From: an uncultured Mucilaginibacter sp.
GTDB taxonomy: Bacteria; Bacteroidota; Bacteroidia; Sphingobacteriales; Sphingobacteriaceae
Reading direction: 5' to 3'
NCBI GenBank assembly: GCA_903885865.1
Contig: CAISKH010000033.1
Location: 1-26,074, forward strand
Length of the DNA stretch: 26,074 bases
A program made the position numbers and the translations under genes. The notes beneath the pieces are model-generated. The model saw only the letters and a program-made list of their open reading frames with translations. It ran no database searches and had not been told where the DNA came from. Below are positions 23,243-26,074 of this stretch, one piece after another; position 1 is the first letter of the stretch, and each line of letters starts with the position of its first letter.

Positions 23243-23302
23243 ATATAGTCGTGATAGTCATGGGTGGTTGAGTGGCGGACTATATATAGTCGTGATAGTC
23301 AT
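23243..23302. repeat. Two 19-base direct repeats and a 14-base palindrome
   Basis: ATATAGTCGTGATAGTCAT occurs exactly twice, at 23243-23261 and 23284-23302, 41 bases apart (about four helical turns). Each copy contains ATAGTC twice, three bases apart. The second copy overlaps the perfect palindrome GACTATATATAGTC at 23278-23291. This layout suits cooperative binding of a regulator in front of the rightward cassette. Confidence 0.75.
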
Positions 23303-23437
23303 AGGCGGGTGGGGGGTTAGTGTGCAGGGTTGTTTTCAGAGCGTTGAGGGGGGCGTGATGAAAATTTGCCAAGATAGTTAGAATCGTCAAAATAGCGGGC
23401 ACTTTTAAAGAGCTGAAAGCGTGTGCAGAATCTAATT

Positions 23438-23456
23438 GAGAATGATAATCATTTAC
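23438..23456 (+). promoter_or_regulatory. Fur-box-like site
   Basis: GAGAATGATAATCATTTAC agrees with the 19-base Fur consensus GATAATGATAATCATTATC at 16 of 19 positions. The central AATGATAATCATT is a perfect palindrome. It lies 207 bases before the first start codon of the rightward cassette. The consensus is established for Fur of Gammaproteobacteria and relatives; control of this cassette by iron is inference. Confidence 0.6.
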
Positions 23457-23482
23457 ACTAATCACATTCAATAATACCTAAA

Positions 23483-23500
23483 TTATAATAACTATTATAA
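23483..23500. promoter_or_regulatory. AT-rich palindrome with a -10-like box
   Basis: TTATAATA (23483-23490), two bases AC, then TATTATAA (23493-23500) form a perfect inverted repeat. It includes TATAAT at 23484-23489, a consensus -10 hexamer, 28 bases after the Fur-box-like site. The best hexamer at a 17-base distance upstream is ATCACA, a poor -35, so a promoter is likely but would need an activator or extended element. Confidence 0.4.
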
Positions 23501-23662
23501 CTATATCAACTAACAGCATGATTATAGTACACTTTTTTCCCCGCGCCGTTTAACTATTCAGTAACTATTTACATCCTGCAAAATAATGTTTTACGAGATA
23601 TAGAAAAGGCGTAGTATGGAGGCTTGGCAATCCCGCCATGCACACAAAAAAAGGATATAAAA

Positions 23663-23776
23663 ATGGAAAACGAAAAAACAACATTTTGGAAGGAATTTAT
23701 TATTAAAGATGTTTTGGGCGTTTGCGTTAGCGGCGCAATTTTAGGCGCGTTTGCAGCCCATTGTTTATTTTATTAG
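23663..23776 (+). CDS. 37-residue membrane microprotein, first gene of the rightward cassette
   Basis: ATG at 23663 preceded by AAAGGATATAAAA, a good ribosome binding site. The product begins with a charged, soluble part (MENEKTTFWKEFIIKD) and continues as one hydrophobic segment (VLGVCVSGAILGAFAAHCLF) that runs to the C-terminus, so it should be a single-pass membrane protein with a cytoplasmic N-terminus. It has two Cys in or at the membrane segment. Stop at 23774-23776; the next small gene starts 13 bases later. No family is recognised. The place next to the amidoligase genes suggests a link, e.g. as membrane anchor, but this is inference. Confidence 0.6.
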   Translation: MENEKTTFWKEFIIKDVLGVCVSGAILGAFAAHCLFY

Positions 23777-23788
23777 GGGTGTTTTAAC

Positions 23789-23920
23789 ATGAAAATACAG
23801 AAAGTACGATTTGACTCAAATCTTTTTTTTAACCGCATCATCAATGCCATATTGATACTAGGCGCGGTATCGTGCGCCACAGTGGCAATTCTAATAATCA
23901 GGGGGTATGCACAATGTTAA
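23789..23920 (+). CDS. 43-residue membrane microprotein overlapping the amidoligase start
   Basis: ATG at 23789, with AGGGG 10 bases upstream. The sequence starts basic (MKIQKVRF), and has a long hydrophobic run (IINAILILGAVSCATVAILII) ended by RGYAQC, again a single membrane segment. The stop at 23918-23920 lies seven bases inside the amidoligase gene, whose ATG is at 23914, so the two are translationally coupled. A GTG start at 23872 for the amidoligase would overlap this gene far more and has no site. No homologue recognised. It may be a phage inner-membrane accessory or a partner of the ligase. Confidence 0.55.
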   Translation: MKIQKVRFDSNLFFNRIINAILILGAVSCATVAILIIRGYAQC

Positions 23921-25218
23921 CACTACAAACACCTAGCGCAAACGGCTTCAACGCTGATGGCTTCGACTCTGATGGCTTCAACGCCGACGGCTTCGACGAA
24001 GATGGTTTCAACGCCGACGGCTTCAACGCCGACGGCTTCGACGAAGATGGTTTCAACGCCGACGGTTTCAACGCCGACGGTTACGATGGTGACGGTTTCG
24101 ACGAAGATGGGCGTGATCGTGATGGTTTCGACGCTGATGGCTTCGACGAAGATGGGCGTGATCGTGATGGTTTCAACGCTGATGGCTTCGACGAAGATGG
24201 TTTCAACGCTGCCGGGTATGATCGTTATGGTTACAACGCCGACGGTTACGATGGTGACGGTTACGATGGTGACGGTTACGATGGTGACGGTTACAACGCC
24301 GACGGTTACGACCGTGACGGTTACGACCGCGAGGGGAATACCGCCGATGGTGGTAGCGAATATATAGGTGATTACCATTCTAGTAGTCGTAAATTGGGCT
24401 ATCTTTACTCCCCCAAATTCGACAAAGAAAAACCGCGAGTAATGTTGGGATTGGAACTAGAGCTTGAGTGCGCCGGCGTGCGCCGATCGGAACTAGCGGA
24501 AACTGTAATAGGTCGCATAGGCCGCACCGAAGATGGCAGCAGATACGCATTATGCGAAAATGATGGCTCACTTGATAACGGGTTCGAGATTGTTACGGCC
24601 TACACAGGCCTAGATATGCATGAGGCTATGCTGAAAAGTTTATTTTCTAAGCCTTTGCGTGGCGCAAAATCGCACGACACTAGCACATGTGGACTTCATG
24701 TTCACGTATGTAAATCAACCATGACGCTATACCATGCAGCGAAATTGGTGTTATTCATAAACGCTCCTGAAAATGCAAAATTAATCCACGCTATAGCGCG
24801 TAGGGAATCTACTGGTTTCGCTGAAATAAAGAATAAGGCGGAAAATAAGCACTGGCTGCGCGGTGCCATGTGCCGGGCCGATGACAGCGAAAAGCTGCGC
24901 AATCTAAACTCGTCACGCTACGAGGCCCTGAATTTTTATAATCCGCGTACCGTTGAATTCAGGTTATTCAAGGGATCGCTGAAATACACCACAGTAATGG
25001 CCTGCCTTGAGTTTGCCAGACTATGCTGGTTCTTCTCACGCGATACTAGTGCCAACAATCTCACTACGGCCGCATTCATAGATTATATGGACAAACCAGA
25101 GAACAAGCGCAACTCACGCCACCTACTGACGCTACTCCACGGTCGATTAGATGGTTACGCGCTGCCCAAACAACCGAAAAACAAACCCGCAACCTTAACA
25201 TCTAAAGAGGCCGCATAA
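23914..25218 (+). CDS. Amidoligase (COOH-NH2 ligase) fused to an Asp-rich pentapeptide-repeat arm
   Basis: A 434-residue protein. Start at 23914 is backed by AGGGGG seven bases upstream. Residues 11-145 are 27 consecutive pentads with consensus G-[F/Y]-[D/N]-x-D, ending in G-N-T-A-D. The C-terminal domain has the hallmarks of the Amidoligase_2 type glutamine-synthetase-like ligases: VMLGLELELE (177-185) with acidic metal ligands, ENDGSL..GFEIVT (215-228), CGLHVHV (259-265), SRYEALNFYNPRTVEFRLFKG (about 333-354) and a closing helix (MACLEFARLCWFF). Such enzymes use ATP to join a carboxylate to an amine or ammonia. The next gene, overlapping by one base, supplies ammonia from glutamine. A long repeat arm before this domain is not a usual layout that I know. 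Substrate unknown. Confidence 0.82.
   Translation: MLTLQTPSANGFNADGFDSDGFNADGFDEDGFNADGFNADGFDEDGFNADGFNADGYDGDGFDEDGRDRDGFDADGFDEDGRDRDGFNADGFDEDGFNAAGYDRYGYNADGYDGDGYDGDGYDGDGYNADGYDRDGYDREGNTADGGSEYIGDYHSSSRKLGYLYSPKFDKEKPRVMLGLELELECAGVRRSELAETVIGRIGRTEDGSRYALCENDGSLDNGFEIVTAYTGLDMHEAMLKSLFSKPLRGAKSHDTSTCGLHVHVCKSTMTLYHAAKLVLFINAPENAKLIHAIARRESTGFAEIKNKAENKHWLRGAMCRADDSEKLRNLNSSRYEALNFYNPRTVEFRLFKGSLKYTTVMACLEFARLCWFFSRDTSANNLTTAAFIDYMDKPENKRNSRHLLTLLHGRLDGYALPKQPKNKPATLTSKEAA
23944..24348 (+). repeat. 15-base coding tandem repeat (27 units)
   Basis: Tandem units of the type GGCTTCAACGCCGAC, all multiples of 15 bases, encoding the pentads. Units vary by synonymous changes (gcc/gct, gac/gat) and by conservative residue swaps (Phe/Tyr, Asn/Asp), with Arg replacing the aromatic residue in two units. 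A longer block of about 45 bases around 24102-24191 occurs twice. Because all steps are multiples of three, gain or loss of units would keep the frame. Confidence 0.95.
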
Positions 25219-25907
25219 TGTGCTTGTTAATCAAACAACCAAAAAACTTACCAGCTTTAAGTGATGACTGGCTTGCAGACTTCTATCTTTACAACCCTGA
25301 CGGTGTAGGCGTTATGTATACCAATGGCAAAGGCCGCTTGATTGTAAAAAAAGCTTTACCAAAACATGAAGGCGAATTGATATTGTTTTATCATCAATAC
25401 ATCGCCGGGCGTGAGTGCGCGTGGCATCTTCGCATGAGAACCCACGGTTATACCGATCTTGCTAATTGTCATCCGTACCCGGTGCTTGATTACAAAAGAC
25501 ATGGCATAGATTTACAGTTTATGCATAATGGCATCTTGCATACCGGCAACAATGACGATACTACAATGTCAGATACTCACCACTATGCAGCGCGGTTCCT
25601 GACTCCATTACTGGCAAAAAACCCTGACCTCATTTTCAATCCGGCATTGCAGGACATGATAGGTAATCAAATTGGTATTAGTAACAAATTTGTCCTAATG
25701 GACAGTCTAGGTCGAACGGTTACCATTAACGAACGCGCAGGGATTAAATGGGGTGGCCTGTGGTTATCTAACACCTATGCTTGGTCTGCTCCTCCTAACC
25801 TATTGCCGAAGCGCACAACGCGCGGCGAGCAACGCGCGTTGTCGATGGCTTATGACCCGTGGGGTGATACCTCATGGGCCGGGGTCAACGGATACGAGTA
25901 TATGTAG
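25218..25907 (+). CDS. Class II glutamine amidotransferase
   Basis: A 229-residue protein starting on TAATG overlap with the amidoligase, with AAAGAGG as ribosome binding site. Met-Cys start gives the catalytic nucleophile Cys2 of Ntn-type amidotransferases after Met removal. Other conserved parts: NPDGVGVMY (26-34), HLRMRTHG (70-77) for the glutamine-binding Arg/His-Gly, HNGIL (103-107) for the oxyanion Asn-Gly, and SDTHHYAARFL with Asp119. It lacks a synthetase domain, so the ammonia must be used by a partner; the coupled upstream amidoligase is the obvious one. Pairs of amidoligase and class II amidotransferase are known in phage genomes, with the product unknown. The stop is followed 13 bases later by a terminator. 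Confidence 0.87.
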   Translation: MCLLIKQPKNLPALSDDWLADFYLYNPDGVGVMYTNGKGRLIVKKALPKHEGELILFYHQYIAGRECAWHLRMRTHGYTDLANCHPYPVLDYKRHGIDLQFMHNGILHTGNNDDTTMSDTHHYAARFLTPLLAKNPDLIFNPALQDMIGNQIGISNKFVLMDSLGRTVTINERAGIKWGGLWLSNTYAWSAPPNLLPKRTTRGEQRALSMAYDPWGDTSWAGVNGYEYM

Positions 25908-25920
25908 TCCCGCCGATAGA

Positions 25921-25958
25921 CCAAAAAAAAACCGCTCACTATGGGCGGTTTTTTTTGG
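25921..25958. terminator. Bidirectional rho-independent terminator after the amidotransferase gene
   Basis: CCAAAAAAAAACCGC (25921-25935), loop TCACTATGG, GCGGTTTTTTTTGG (25945-25958). The stem is short in G/C but has a long A/T part on both sides, so it can act in either direction. It ends the rightward cassette, and its T run lies just before the end of a possible gene read from the right. Confidence 0.88.
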
Positions 25959-25959
25959 C

Positions 25960-26074
25960 CTATTGATGTAGTAGCAGGGCCGGCAGCACCAAGGCCGGCA
26001 GCACCAAGGCCGGCAGCACCAAGGCCGGCAGCACCAAGGCCGGCAGCACCAAGGCCGGCAGCACCAAGGCCGGC
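25960..26074 (-). CDS. Possible C-terminal end of a leftward gene with L-V-L-P-A repeats
   Basis: Read on the minus strand from the right edge, one frame through the 15-base repeat gives repeated LVLPA followed by LLLHQ and a TAG at 25960-25962. The stop sits just upstream of the bidirectional terminator, where a convergent gene would be expected to end. Only about 37 codons are visible and the repeat is open in other frames too, so this is a weak call. The protein cannot be named. Confidence 0.25.
   Translation of the reverse strand, partial: PALVLPALVLPALVLPALVLPALVLPALVLPALLLHQ
25978..26074. repeat. 15-base GC-rich tandem repeat reaching the window edge
   Basis: Unit GGCCGGCAGCACCAA, six perfect copies from 25978 to 26067 and a seven-base seventh. 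It continues beyond the window. All three frames on each strand are open. Read leftward, one frame gives a pentad L-V-L-P-A that ends with LLLHQ and a TAG at 25960-25962, two bases before the terminator; this could be the C-terminus of a convergent gene. A non-coding role is equally possible. Confidence 0.85.

Larger units (their letters stand above)
22928..23662. promoter_or_regulatory. Divergent control region without a convincing gene
   Basis: About 735 bases between the leftward virion genes and the rightward amidoligase cassette. Short frames on both strands are either shadows of repeats or lack ribosome binding sites. The region contains repeated and palindromic elements described separately: an inverted repeat at 22989-23004, repeats at 23167-23236, a pair of 19-base repeats, a 14-base palindrome, a Fur-box-like site and an AT-rich palindrome. 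GC content falls toward 23440-23520. It should hold promoters for both directions. I found a TATAAT at 23484-23489 but no well-spaced -35 box. Confidence 0.6.

Noticed and set aside
23167..23250. CRISPR-like array
   Set aside because: Repeats are adjacent and partly inverted, with no unique spacers of regular length and no cas genes.
23106..23381. Rightward 91-residue frame through the repeats
   Set aside because: It is open because of the repeats; Cys- and Val-rich product, no ribosome binding site.
23280..23471. Leftward 63-residue frame (MNVISVNDYH...)
   Set aside because: Contains the Fur-box-like site and the palindrome; only a weak ribosome binding site (AGGT). A small gene cannot be fully excluded.
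23944..24348. Classical pentapeptide-repeat (A-D/N-L-x-x) or RTX repeat
   Set aside because: The unit lacks the central Leu/Phe pattern of the pentapeptide-repeat family and the GGxGxDxUx nonapeptide of RTX proteins.
23957..24378. Long open frames in other phases and on the opposite strand of the pentad array
   Set aside because: They arise from the 15-base repeat, which is open in several frames; only the frame with ligase domain continues into a known fold.
23872..25218. Amidoligase start at GTG 23872
   Set aside because: Has no ribosome binding site and lies inside the preceding small gene; the ATG at 23914 has a strong site.

Overview
The window is a piece of a tailed double-stranded DNA phage (or prophage) with a contractile tail. 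From position 22927 down to the left edge, nearly every gene lies on the minus strand in the classic order of a virion module: small and large terminase, portal, head morphogenesis protein, prohead protease/scaffold, capsid proteins, neck proteins, sheath, tube, tail assembly chaperone, tape measure, hub, plug, spike, wedge, baseplate J, baseplate distal protein and a tail fibre cut by the left edge. Genes are packed, with ATGA or TAATG stop/start overlaps at several junctions. The host cannot be named. A near-consensus Fur box in the control region points weakly to a proteobacterial host. No integrase, replication gene, tRNA, lysis cassette or CRISPR array is visible.

Head module (22927 to 15132): terminase, a portal, a Mu gpF-like protein, and a 607-residue polypeptide that joins a Nudix hydrolase, a DUF2213-type prohead protease and an acidic scaffold, with a well-placed internal start for the scaffold alone. 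A putative decoration protein and the major capsid protein follow, then a strong UUCG-loop terminator. Tail module (14994 to 1): neck and tail completion candidates, sheath, tube, a chaperone pair that overlaps in the -1 frame around an A6 slip site (as lambda gpG/gpGT), a tape measure with a lytic transglycosylase domain, then the baseplate genes. A ~70-residue beta-rich domain recurs in the sheath, in baseplate J (two copies) and in the baseplate distal protein.

Control region (22928 to 23662): about 730 bases without a convincing gene, holding a 16-base inverted repeat, a 35-base repeat pair, a 19-base repeat pair with a 14-base palindrome, a Fur-box-like site and an AT-rich palindrome. 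It separates the leftward virion genes from a rightward cassette.

Rightward cassette (23663 to 25907): two tiny membrane proteins, a protein that fuses about 27 pentapeptide repeats (G-F/Y-D/N-x-D) to a COOH-NH2 amidoligase domain, and a class II glutamine amidotransferase, with overlapping or nearly touching reading frames and closed by a terminator. The amidotransferase would release ammonia from glutamine and the amidoligase would use ATP to form an amide. The Asp-rich repeat arm is a plausible substrate or tether, but this is inference. This cassette is the best candidate for an undescribed system here. The window ends inside a 15-base tandem repeat.
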